A stretch of DNA of 41,438 nucleotides, from positions 1-41,438 of the forward strand of contig CASBQF010000152.1 in NCBI GenBank assembly GCA_949127775.1, in the 5' to 3' direction. The notes under the pieces are model-generated. The model was not told the DNA's origin and made no database searches. It saw nothing but the letters and a program-made list of their open reading frames with translations. Shown here piece by piece: positions 1 through 7,927 of the stretch (within the stretch, counting starts at the first letter, position 1; each line of letters begins with the position of its first letter). The stretch is from Oscillatoriales cyanobacterium PMM_0080. GTDB lineage: Bacteria; Cyanobacteriota; Cyanobacteriia; Cyanobacteriales; Microcoleaceae. Position numbers and translations under genes: made by a program.

Positions 1-115
1 CCTCTTGCAAAAATAACTAGGACGGGCTCTCCGGCCAATCCCACAAAAAGTTTTTTTCTTGTGGAACAGGCATCTTGCCTGTTACAAATTTGATTAAAAT
101 TAATTTTGCAAGAGG
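1..115. repeat. MITE-like element with 12-bp terminal inverted repeats
   Basis: CCTCTTGCAAAA at 1-12 is matched perfectly by its reverse complement at 104-115, which gives a compact non-coding element of about 115 bp. It contains the hairpin AACAGGCA-tct-TGCCTGTT, also found near 1323 and, with one base changed, near 41360. No coding potential is seen. The left end coincides with the window edge, so the element could extend further. The MITE label is inferred from structure only. Confidence 0.6.
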
Positions 116-168
116 TCTAATTCCCACTAACAATCTACATAAACCCGCCCTCACCCAGCGACTATTTC

Positions 169-1119
169 CTAAGATACAAAATTAGATAGCCAATTCAGCA
201 GGTTCAATTCATGGAGAATGATTTGTCTAGCTTCAGCAATTTTCTCCCTCGCTTCATGCCAATAATCCGCACTCCTCGTAACCTCTTGAATAAATTCTAC
301 TCCTTTCTGATCCAAACTGGGAAGCCGCAAAAAACTTCCCGCCGGCAATAACTTATCCGCCGCCGAACCTCCGTAATAAATCGGCAAATTCCAAGCTAAC
401 AAAGCATCCCAAAGTTTTTCGCTGACATACAAATCATTGTCCGCATAATTTTCAATAGCCAAATTGTAATAATAAGGTGCGACGGCGTGCCATTTATTGT
501 TAACAATGCCATTTCCCTCAGCCCAAATTGGCAAATTTCGCCCGTAAAGGTCAAAATCTAATTCTGCTTCTTGCAGCAATTTGATAAAATCTAATCTGCG
601 CCTATGGTTAGCTGTGCGACTAACACCTGAAGTTATCCACGAACAGGATTTAGTCTTATTTGGTGGTGGCATTTCATTCAATTCTCGAAACGAGTTGCTG
701 TGATACCAAATCGCGGGCATATAATCAGGTTTTGGTGCGAAGTTGTCCGGCCCGGAAACGTAACCACAATAAAGTTTGGCTTGTTCATAGTTGGCTTTAG
801 TAATTTCAATTACTTCTGCTAAAGGCGGTTCTCTGATTAGGTAAATAATCCGTTCTTGGGGGACGTTGCGGAATTGGTCTCGAATGTCATTTTCTGGTCT
901 TGGATGCTTGTATTGGCGTATTTTGTCGAGCCATGACTGCTGTTTAGGCGATCGGGGAAAGTCGAATTGATACATGAGTAAAAAATCTGGTTCTGGGTGA
1001 TTTGCTAGCATTTGAATGTTTCCCCATTGACCGAAATTGTAGGGAGTTTGTTGCCACAGCCAATCGCTTTGATTCATTCCTGGATAGGTGGTGATTGTGC
1101 CGATAATTTTGGGGTTCAT
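169..1119 (-). CDS. GT10-family (alpha-1,3-fucosyltransferase-like) glycosyltransferase
   Basis: A 316-residue protein. The C-terminal half carries the GT10 donor-binding signature: IENYADNDLYVSEK at about residues 222-235, then a hydrophobic strand, IYYGG, and a PAGSFLRL segment. This matches the ENS-x-YVTEK-x-VP-x-G-SFI pattern of alpha-1,3/1,4-fucosyltransferases. Such enzymes move fucose or a related sugar from a GDP-sugar onto a glycan. No signal peptide or membrane anchor is evident, so a soluble or peripheral enzyme is expected. It is the last gene of the minus-strand glycan block, 184 bases after the GT4 gene. The start is the only good Met at the N-terminus (MNPKIIGTITTYPG). The sugar donor and acceptor cannot be read from the sequence. 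Confidence 0.8.
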   Translation of the reverse strand: MNPKIIGTITTYPGMNQSDWLWQQTPYNFGQWGNIQMLANHPEPDFLLMYQFDFPRSPKQQSWLDKIRQYKHPRPENDIRDQFRNVPQERIIYLIREPPLAEVIEITKANYEQAKLYCGYVSGPDNFAPKPDYMPAIWYHSNSFRELNEMPPPNKTKSCSWITSGVSRTANHRRRLDFIKLLQEAELDFDLYGRNLPIWAEGNGIVNNKWHAVAPYYYNLAIENYADNDLYVSEKLWDALLAWNLPIYYGGSAADKLLPAGSFLRLPSLDQKGVEFIQEVTRSADYWHEAREKIAEARQIILHELNLLNWLSNFVS

Positions 1120-1129
1120 ATAGCAGAAG

Positions 1130-1194
1130 TGGGCGGGGCGGGTTTATGAGATTGTTTATTTTAGGCGAGGATTGTTGGTAAAACCCGCCCCTAC
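1130..1194. repeat. GC-rich inverted repeat (GGGCGGGTTTA family)
   Basis: GGGGCGGGTTTA near 1135 faces its near-complement TAAAACCCGCCCCT near 1179. The enclosed stretch of about 30 bases is AT-rich. A related pair is at 7824-7892 and a single arm at about 143-150. It fills most of the gap between the GT10 and GT4 genes. Nothing coding is seen. Confidence 0.5.
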
Positions 1195-1260
1195 GGATTT
1201 TTTCATTATCGGATGAAGGCTAATGAATAATTTACGATCGCACTGAGATATTGCAGCATT

Positions 1261-1341
1261 TTCAATTTGATTGCAGGGGCGGACACGCGAGCTCATCCTA
1301 CAATCAAATTGAATCTTTGTGGAACAGGCATCTTGCCTGTT
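1261..1341. repeat. 13-bp inverted repeat element plus adjacent AACAGGCA hairpin
   Basis: TTCAATTTGATTG at 1261-1273 and CAATCAAATTGAA at 1301-1313 are perfect inverted repeats 27 bases apart. They are followed by the hairpin AACAGGCA-tct-TGCCTGTT at 1323-1341. The stop codon of the GT4 gene (1304-1306) lies in the right arm, so the last residues of that protein are encoded by repeat DNA. Confidence 0.6.
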
Positions 1342-2548
1342 CTTGAGAATAGTACACAATGCCCGATCGCACTTCCTCATCCACATAACTCAAAATCCTC
1401 TCGATCCGATTTTCCCAGGAAAATTGCTTGACAAAATCCAATGTTTCTGCATAACCTTCGACCTTCCTGGGATATTTGGCTAAACTATCTCGAATGCTTT
1501 GTGCAAATTCATACGGGTTATCCGGCGCGCACCAAGTCGCAGCGATATTCCCCGACTTAAACTCAAGCAAAGATGCAATCTCTGTCGCCACAATCGGAGT
1601 TCCCGATGCCATATAATCGAAGAATTTCAAAGGAGATGTAAACGTCGCGGCTGCTGTCAAACAGTGCGGATGAGTCAAAACATCGGCGGCTTGTAGCAAG
1701 CTAGCTAGTTGATTTTGTGGGAGGTAGCCGAGAAATTTGATGTTGTTAACTTGCTTGTCTTTAGCTAATTTTTGGTATGCTATTACTTGGGATTTGTCAC
1801 CACCTGCGATCGCAAATTGAACTTCCGGCAACTCTCGCGCCACATCCACCAGCATATCCACACCCTTAAACGGGTAAAGTCCGCCCGCATAAACGGCTAA
1901 ATGCTCTCTTCCGTCTCCTAATAACTTCTGTCGCCATATCCGAGCATCTTCGGTTTGTCTGGCGAGAAACAATTGGTTGAAACCATTGTGCAGCATAATT
2001 ACTTTTTCGGGCGGCATCCCATTTTGAATCATGCTATCTCGCACGGTATCAGCCACAGTTACAGCAATTTGAAACAGCGGATTGTGGACAATTTCTGGCT
2101 CAAATTGCTTGGATTCGTGATGATGTTGTTCGTAGATAGCGGGAATTCCATTTTTAATCGCTGCTTTGACAAAGTTCCAGTCCCGTGTGTGAACGATTTG
2201 AGTGGATTTGAGCAGGTGAGTCGGTAGGTAGTATTTTGAGACTATTGTACTCGAACTCGTCCACTTGCTGTCGAAAAGGTCGATCGGGAAAGGCATCGAT
2301 AAATCTACTATTTTTAATTTATCTTGAATACTATATATTTTGGCAAGTTTGTCATCGGGTTTGCGAGGTTGAAAAGGACGAAACCAATCGATCGGATTAA
2401 AAGCACCCAATCCTTTGCGGAGATATACCAAAACTGCTGGTAAACCGAGATTGGCGGCGGCATTCGCAGAGTGTGCAACTTGAACTAAGCTAGCGACATT
2501 GGGTTGTGGTAACACATTTCTGGTGAAAAATACATAATATTTAGACAT
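1304..2548 (-). CDS. GT4-family glycosyltransferase (GT-B fold)
   Basis: A 414-residue retaining glycosyltransferase of the GT4 type. The C-terminal domain has AGGLYPFKGVD, then FAIAGG, FLGYLPQ, AADVLTHPH and SPLKFFDYMASGTPIVAT, the usual nucleotide-sugar pocket (ExxxxG is represented by the FFDYMASG segment). The likely acceptor is a growing surface polysaccharide, given the ABC exporter 114 bases upstream and the GT10 gene downstream. Start chosen at MSKYYVFF; an upstream in-frame extension would be encoded by heptamer repeats. The last roughly 19 residues (from about GIVYYSQEQ) come from a palindromic repeat, so the C-terminus looks extended by element insertion and is probably dispensable. 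Confidence 0.85.
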   Translation of the reverse strand: MSKYYVFFTRNVLPQPNVASLVQVAHSANAAANLGLPAVLVYLRKGLGAFNPIDWFRPFQPRKPDDKLAKIYSIQDKLKIVDLSMPFPIDLFDSKWTSSSTIVSKYYLPTHLLKSTQIVHTRDWNFVKAAIKNGIPAIYEQHHHESKQFEPEIVHNPLFQIAVTVADTVRDSMIQNGMPPEKVIMLHNGFNQLFLARQTEDARIWRQKLLGDGREHLAVYAGGLYPFKGVDMLVDVARELPEVQFAIAGGDKSQVIAYQKLAKDKQVNNIKFLGYLPQNQLASLLQAADVLTHPHCLTAAATFTSPLKFFDYMASGTPIVATEIASLLEFKSGNIAATWCAPDNPYEFAQSIRDSLAKYPRKVEGYAETLDFVKQFSWENRIERILSYVDEEVRSGIVYYSQEQARCLFHKDSI

Positions 2549-2551
2549 GAT

Positions 2552-2662
2552 AATTGGGGCATTGGGCATTGGGCATTGTGAACAACAAATAACCAATAAC
2601 TAATAATAAATAACTAATAACTAATAACTAACAACAAATAACCAATAACAAATCACCAATAA
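2552..2662. repeat. Composite heptamer tandem repeat between ABC and GT4 genes
   Basis: Two adjoining 7-bp arrays fill the gap. ATTGGGC units (about 2552-2581) lie next to the GT4 start codon. Imperfect AATAACT/AATAACC units (about 2585-2662) run up to the ABC stop codon. The same two-module composition occurs at 16042-16220 and 24292-24366. These resemble the short tandemly repeated repetitive (STRR) heptamers known from cyanobacteria. Confidence 0.75.
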
Positions 2663-4666
2663 CTACTTTTTAACAGCCTGACGCTTAATCGTACCTTCTA
2701 TAAATTCTAAAGTTTTGAAAATATTAGCAGCAGAGTGATAAGATTCCCTAATTAATTCGTCTCTTTCTTCGGGAGAATCTACCATTTCATCAACTAGCAA
2801 TTTGAGATAAGCAATCATCGGAGTCAGGCGCGTGCGAATTTCGTAAGAACCCCTAATTAGAGCTTCGTCGCGTGCGGTTTCTTCGGCAAATTGCACTGAA
2901 TACAAGCGAGTGTAGTAACCTCCTTTGGCTAACAATTCTTCGTGGGAGCCAATTTCTACGACTTGTCCGCGATCGATCACAGCGATTTTGTCGGCTTTTT
3001 GGACTGTGGAAAGGCGATGGGCGATGACTAAGGTTGTACGATCGCAACTCAGTTTCTCGATCGCCGATTGCACATACCTTTCCGAAACCGTATCTAGCGA
3101 ACTCGTTGCTTCATCTAAAATTAAGATTTCCGGGTTTTGCAACAGCGCTCTAGCAATCGAAATCCTTTGACGCTGCCCTCCCGATAGTATCACACCCCGA
3201 TCGCCAATTTGAGTATCCAGCCCCTCCGGCAAAAGTTCAATAAACTCATAAGCATTCGCTCCCTTTGCCGCTTCCACAATTTCTTCCTCAGTCGCTTCTT
3301 GCCTAGCATAAGCAATATTTTCGCGCACAGAAGCATTAAACAAAAACGTATCCTGGCTCACAATACCCATCGCTTTTCTGAGACTTGTCAGTTCAAAGTC
3401 GCGCAAATCCCTGCCATCGATCGAGATACAACCTTCAGTAGGATCGTAAAATCTCGGCAGTAAATCTGCCAAAGTTGACTTACCTGAACCCGAAGTTCCT
3501 ACCAAAGCCAAAGTAGTGCCGTGAGGTAGAAATAAATCAATTCCTTGCAGAACTAAATTTTTGTGACTTGGATAACTAAAAGATATTTTATTAAAATGAA
3601 TTCCCGATCGCAAATGAGTGTACGGCACAGAACCATTGAGCATAAACGGCTTATCATCGCAGCTCAAAAAATTAGTGACCACCTCTACACTAGCCGAGGT
3701 ATTAGCGAACTGACTGCGCGCGCCATTTAACTGAGATATCAAAGGAATTAGCCGAAAAAGTACCAACAAATAGGTCAATAAAACTGTAGCTATAGACTCT
3801 AGTTCATTCGCAAAAATTGTGCGCCCTATAAACACAATCAAAATAATCACTATCAAATTAACAACTTCGTTAATTGGAGCGATCGCCGCATAGTTTACCT
3901 GGGCTTGAAAATCAGCTTGTTCTCGCCTTTGAATTAAATTCTTGATCCGTTGATACTCCCTTTCCTCGTTCCCCGTTGACTTAACCAGCCTAATCCCAGT
4001 CATGGTTTCGAGAACCCTAACCGAATAATCTTTCGACATTTCAGAAAGCAATTGACCAAAATGCTTAGAACGGTTAATAATATGTTGATTTGCCCAAGCA
4101 ACTAACGCTAGCAGAACTGTAGCTGTCACCGTCAATTTCCACGAAATAGAAAGCAGCAAGCCCACAAACACCAAAACGGTGATTGAGGTAGTAAACATTC
4201 CAGTCGCCGTACCAACTGCACCAGCAGTCCGGCTAATTTCTCCGCCCAATCTATTAATTAAATCCCCGACTTTAGTTTTAGAGTAAAAATCTAAATCTAC
4301 TTCTAACAACAACCGCAAACCTGCTTCTCGCAAATCAAAAGTCAGAGAGCGTGTCAGAGAAGTAGCTACTAAAGTATTGATATAACTCGCAATATTTTTC
4401 AAAATAATTGTGAGAACAATTACCCCTGTCATCAGCATTAAACGCTGACTTTGGGGCATTCCCTCAAAGGGATACATCAAAGTTTTAATTAGAGGTGGAG
4501 CGCCGCGCAGCTCGATAGCTTCACCCAAAAAACTTAAAAGCACTGGTACAATCAGAGTAGTGCTGATACCGCTGAATAAAGCCCCAGAAAAGCCGAGGAG
4601 CACAGTTAACAGAATCCTGCCCGGATATCGTCTGGCAAATTTTAGGAGTAGCTTATTAGCAGACAT
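2663..4666 (-). CDS. MsbA/HepA-type ABC exporter with C-terminal HisKA-like tail
   Basis: A 667-residue fused permease-ATPase half-transporter, expected to homodimerise in the inner membrane and flip a lipid-linked or polysaccharide substrate. Membrane segments lie within about residues 18-310. The ATPase has Walker A GTSGSGKS (390-397), Q-loop SQDTF (437-441), signature LSGGQ (494-498), Walker B ILILDEA (514-520) and the switch His in IAHRLS (548-553). The nearest named relatives I recognise are cyanobacterial HepA-like exporters of surface polysaccharide. Beyond the normal end there are about 70 extra residues containing SYEIRTRLTP (607-616), then an acidic helix PEERDEL and a second helix. 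This resembles the HisKA dimerisation hairpin of sensor kinases (SHELRTPLT) with His replaced by Tyr. Context supports export of the glycan built by the flanking transferases. Confidence 0.85.
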   Translation of the reverse strand: MSANKLLLKFARRYPGRILLTVLLGFSGALFSGISTTLIVPVLLSFLGEAIELRGAPPLIKTLMYPFEGMPQSQRLMLMTGVIVLTIILKNIASYINTLVATSLTRSLTFDLREAGLRLLLEVDLDFYSKTKVGDLINRLGGEISRTAGAVGTATGMFTTSITVLVFVGLLLSISWKLTVTATVLLALVAWANQHIINRSKHFGQLLSEMSKDYSVRVLETMTGIRLVKSTGNEEREYQRIKNLIQRREQADFQAQVNYAAIAPINEVVNLIVIILIVFIGRTIFANELESIATVLLTYLLVLFRLIPLISQLNGARSQFANTSASVEVVTNFLSCDDKPFMLNGSVPYTHLRSGIHFNKISFSYPSHKNLVLQGIDLFLPHGTTLALVGTSGSGKSTLADLLPRFYDPTEGCISIDGRDLRDFELTSLRKAMGIVSQDTFLFNASVRENIAYARQEATEEEIVEAAKGANAYEFIELLPEGLDTQIGDRGVILSGGQRQRISIARALLQNPEILILDEATSSLDTVSERYVQSAIEKLSCDRTTLVIAHRLSTVQKADKIAVIDRGQVVEIGSHEELLAKGGYYTRLYSVQFAEETARDEALIRGSYEIRTRLTPMIAYLKLLVDEMVDSPEERDELIRESYHSAANIFKTLEFIEGTIKRQAVKK

Positions 4667-4747
4667 GAAGCATTCCCAGCTAAACAGTACGGTATCTCAA
4701 AATATTCTTTAATTACAGCCAGTGTTTCTTCCTCCATTCAGTCAATC

Positions 4748-4782
4748 GATTTTAGATTTTAGATTTTAGATTTTAGATTTTA
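4748..4782. repeat. GATTTTA heptamer array
   Basis: Five consecutive GATTTTA units in exact 7-bp phase, with a further partial copy near 4817. They lie in the 227-base gap between the ABC exporter start and the GT4 stop. No gene is seen in the gap. Confidence 0.75.
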
Positions 4783-4893
4783 GATTAACCCCACGGATAA
4801 ATGCGGGGGCTTGAGGATTTTAGATTTGGGATTGATTCCACAGATAAATTACGTGGCGGGTACCACCTTTGAAATTCGCTTGTCACCGAAAAG

Positions 4894-6051
4894 TTACCTC
4901 GATATACCTGCAATTATATCTGAAAGTATTAGCGCCATTGCTTGAATGCTATATTTTTTTACGCATCTTTCCCGAGCTTTCATGCCTTGCAAATTCGCTG
5001 CTGTCAAATTTTCAAATATCCATTGAATTTTTTCGGAAATTTGAGCGGGAGAACTTGGCTCGACTAAATAACCAGTTCCGCCTAAAATTGCTGGAATATC
5101 TCCCACTCGCGTGGACAAAACAGGCTTAGCCATTGCCATCCCATCTGTCAGCTTGAGCGGAAACTGAGCCACGGCTGTGAGAGTCTCTCGTTGAGGAACA
5201 ACCACAATGTGAGCCGCCGCTACAACTTCAGGCATCGTTTCGACTGGAAACCTGGGCAGTTTAACAATCCAACGCCCCCATCGTTGCATAAGTCTATCAT
5301 CATAATCATCATAAGGACTTCCGCCGACGATCGCTAATTTTAAATCGGGCTCATTTAACTGTTCGAGGGCCATCAAAACATCCTCAACACCTTTGTGAGG
5401 TCGCGGCGCACCGGGAAACATCAGAATTCTATACCCAGACAACCCGTAACGCTGTCGGCTCAATTCCGGATTGTATTTAGCAGGGTCAAACATTTCAGTA
5501 TCCTTACCATTAGGCAAATATACACCACCAAAACGCTGTTTTAAAAATTCAGTATCAATGGTGACAGCATCAGCGCGGGAAATTAAACTTTCCATCCACT
5601 GAATGTATAGCGGATGATCTGGTTTTCTCAATTCACCGTTTTGTTTGAAAATATCTCGATAAAGTTGTTTGAAAGAAGGGCGATATTTCCATTCATCTCC
5701 GCCGAACCAGCTAAGTTCCCAGTCATCTATATCTAAAATGACCGGGCGGCGAGTATCTAATTTTTTTAGCAGCGATAAACCAAAACTTGTAGGTTTAGGT
5801 TTGACTGCATAAATAATATCCCCATCTATTTTTTGCAAGACTTTTTGAGCATCCATCAAAAACCCAGGATAGTTTTTCCCAGGTATGGCAAAAACTGGGA
5901 TGTTTTTCGGAGGAATAGCATACAATTCCTTGCCAAACTGAAATCCGACGACTTCTACCTCATAGTTAAGCTCGATCAGGACTTGAGCTAGCAAAAAAGC
6001 ACGAATTGCACCTCCTCCCGACAAATCACTCACGACTAATGAAACTTTCAC
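4894..6051 (-). CDS. GT4-family glycosyltransferase
   Basis: A 385-residue GT-B glycosyltransferase. The N-terminus MKVSLVVSDLSGGGAIRA is the typical glycine-rich acceptor-domain start. The C-terminal domain has MFPGAPRPHKGVEDVL, LAIVGG, AAHIVVVPQ and PLKLTDGMAMAKPVLST followed by VGDIPAIL, the GT4 donor-site order. No transmembrane span is evident; a peripheral cytoplasmic enzyme is likely. It starts 14 bases after the methyltransferase stop, so the two are almost certainly co-transcribed. It probably adds one sugar to the glycan exported by the ABC protein downstream. The exact sugar is unknown. Confidence 0.85.
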   Translation of the reverse strand: MKVSLVVSDLSGGGAIRAFLLAQVLIELNYEVEVVGFQFGKELYAIPPKNIPVFAIPGKNYPGFLMDAQKVLQKIDGDIIYAVKPKPTSFGLSLLKKLDTRRPVILDIDDWELSWFGGDEWKYRPSFKQLYRDIFKQNGELRKPDHPLYIQWMESLISRADAVTIDTEFLKQRFGGVYLPNGKDTEMFDPAKYNPELSRQRYGLSGYRILMFPGAPRPHKGVEDVLMALEQLNEPDLKLAIVGGSPYDDYDDRLMQRWGRWIVKLPRFPVETMPEVVAAAHIVVVPQRETLTAVAQFPLKLTDGMAMAKPVLSTRVGDIPAILGGTGYLVEPSSPAQISEKIQWIFENLTAANLQGMKARERCVKKYSIQAMALILSDIIAGISR

Positions 6052-6065
6052 TTGGTAATTTTTTA

Positions 6066-6863
6066 TTAAAAAAGTTGCTTTATTTTCCTGCTTAACCGAG
6101 CTTTTGTCAAGGTTGGCAAAGCAAACAATACTTCTTTTAGGGAAATCCTCGGATCTTTTAAGGCTAAAGCATCTTTGATTTCTTGTCTTAATTTGGTTGC
6201 TTCGGATGCTGTTCGCAAATAAAGCTCTGGATGAATTAAAGAAAGCTGAAAAATGTTAGTTTTTGCGGCCTCTTTTTGCAAGACTGGATTTGTTATTAAA
6301 TATTCCACTTTTGCAAATATAAGTATATTCTGGGCGTAGTACCATTTAACTCGTTCGTTTTGCCATATTTTATGTCTCACGCAGTCAATCGCCACATATC
6401 CTTGCTCTTGGAATAGTTTCGCCCAATAGTCTGGCCACTGTTCGTTAACGTGATTTGTTCCGCCTTGAAATGGTACTGCGGCAGAGAATAGAATCACTGG
6501 GCCCAGTTTCACTAAAGACTCGACAAAAATCCGGGCGCACTCAGCGGGCAAGTGTTCTGCTACTTCTAGAGAAAGAACTAAATCAAATTGTTGTTCGATG
6601 GGCAAAGGTTGGGTTAAATCTAATACTAAAAAGTTAGTTTCAGGGATTTCTAGCATTTTTAGGTCAACCCAATCGCCGTCAATTCCCAATATATCTTTAA
6701 CGCCGAATTCTTGGAATGCTGATAGCCAAGTCCCCGTGCCGCAACCGACATCAATTACTCGCTTTGGCTGCACGAATTCCCAAAGGATAGGGATAATTTC
6801 TTGGGCTGATTGGTAGGAGGTTTTTTGCAAGTATTGATATAATTCTTGAGTGTAATGTTGCAC
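6066..6863 (-). CDS. Class I SAM-dependent methyltransferase
   Basis: A 265-residue protein with a Rossmann methyltransferase core: motif I VIDVGCGTGTW (about 36-46), the acidic strand end LGIDGDWVD, and LVLSLEVAEHLP as the motif II/post-I region. This is the Methyltransf_23/11 type. The C-terminal 80 residues are helical and less conserved. It sits between two glycosyltransferases with gaps of 26 and 14 bases, so it may methylate a sugar or cap a growing glycan chain. That role is inferred from context only. Confidence 0.8.
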   Translation of the reverse strand: MQHYTQELYQYLQKTSYQSAQEIIPILWEFVQPKRVIDVGCGTGTWLSAFQEFGVKDILGIDGDWVDLKMLEIPETNFLVLDLTQPLPIEQQFDLVLSLEVAEHLPAECARIFVESLVKLGPVILFSAAVPFQGGTNHVNEQWPDYWAKLFQEQGYVAIDCVRHKIWQNERVKWYYAQNILIFAKVEYLITNPVLQKEAAKTNIFQLSLIHPELYLRTASEATKLRQEIKDALALKDPRISLKEVLFALPTLTKARLSRKIKQLF

Positions 6864-6889
6864 AGCCTAGGATAGTAAGTTGGTCAAGT

Positions 6890-7726
6890 TTATTTTAAAC
6901 GCCAGGGATTGTTAATTTGATTTGGTAAAAATATTTTAGCCGTACGATCGACTATTCGAGTAAAGGGCGATCGGGTTATGTTCTTGGCGTACTGCGGGCG
7001 GTAGGGATAAGTGCAGTGCATTACTTTGACCGGTTTGTCGATCGCATAAACATCTTTCCACTTATCCAAATAGTTGTAAACAGGGGATAAAGTTTTCATG
7101 CTGGGTTTTACAGATTCGATAGCAGCGGCAAAAGCACCTTGGTCTTTTAATAATAGCACATCTTGATGTGCAACTACTATCTCGAAATATTTCTTAAATT
7201 CCTCGAATAATTCCTGATTTTTACTGCTTTTCGTAAAAGCGATAAACCCGCCATTATATTGAATGCTATTTTCGTTTAAAGGCAATCCGACAGACTGCAA
7301 AGTTGACAGAATATCTTGTTTGACTCTTAATAAATTGCCAGCTTTAGCAATTACTGGCTGTACATCTTCAGTTACCAAAAAATCTACATCATCAAGATAG
7401 TCGAAAACCTCATCTATGGGCGACAGCAAACAAATATCACAATCCAGATAAATAGTCTTCTCAAACAGAGATTCCTCGTACAAAGCCAGCTTGGCTTGTC
7501 GCGACGCTAAAACAGGATTTTCGTGAGAGGGGGCTTTTTGCAATATGACATTGCCAAAAACCTGAAGTACAGGATATAAAAATCGCGGTACTCTATCTAT
7601 TAAAACAATAATTGGCTCGCTGTGAAACTTCCTGATCGATGCCAGAAAATGCACGCAATCTTGAAAAGAGTAAAGGCCGGTTAAAATCGTGATAAATCCC
7701 TTGACTGCTAATTTATTTGAATTCAT
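6890..7726 (-). CDS. GT-A fold, GT8-like nucleotide-diphospho-sugar transferase
   Basis: A 278-residue protein. KTIYLDCDICLLSPID contains the DxD metal/nucleotide-sugar motif (LDCDICLL) preceded by a hydrophobic strand, as in GT8-type GT-A enzymes. Further features are FLVTEDVQP, YNGGFIAF (acceptor-loop-like) and a late VMHCTYPYRP segment carrying a His at the place where GT8 enzymes bind metal. No membrane helix is seen. It lies 26 bases upstream of the methyltransferase in the same operon-like run. The family is assigned with moderate confidence; a role in the same surface glycan is likely. Confidence 0.7.
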   Translation of the reverse strand: MNSNKLAVKGFITILTGLYSFQDCVHFLASIRKFHSEPIIVLIDRVPRFLYPVLQVFGNVILQKAPSHENPVLASRQAKLALYEESLFEKTIYLDCDICLLSPIDEVFDYLDDVDFLVTEDVQPVIAKAGNLLRVKQDILSTLQSVGLPLNENSIQYNGGFIAFTKSSKNQELFEEFKKYFEIVVAHQDVLLLKDQGAFAAAIESVKPSMKTLSPVYNYLDKWKDVYAIDKPVKVMHCTYPYRPQYAKNITRSPFTRIVDRTAKIFLPNQINNPWRLK

Positions 7727-7773
7727 TTAAGCTTAAAATGCTGAAGTCTTGGACGGATAACTTCTATAGGTAG

Positions 7774-7892
7774 GGTGCGCAATGCGCACCTTAAATAGGT
7801 GGGTACAAATAAACATTAGATGGGGAGGGCGGGTTTTGACACAGATAAACTGGCTTGTATAATGGATGCCGAAGCTCAACCCGCCCCTACCA
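7774..7892. repeat. Non-coding gap with two inverted repeats
   Basis: GGTGCGCA-a-TGCGCACC at 7774-7790 is a perfect 8-bp hairpin. A larger pair, GGGGAGGGCGGGTTTTG near 7822 against TCAACCCGCCCC near 7876, belongs to the same GGGCGGGTT family as 1130-1194. No gene is seen in the 201 bases between galE and the GT-A gene. Confidence 0.55.
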
Positions 7893-7927
7893 GATACTAT
7901 TGTTTTTTCCAATGGCCTACTTACATA

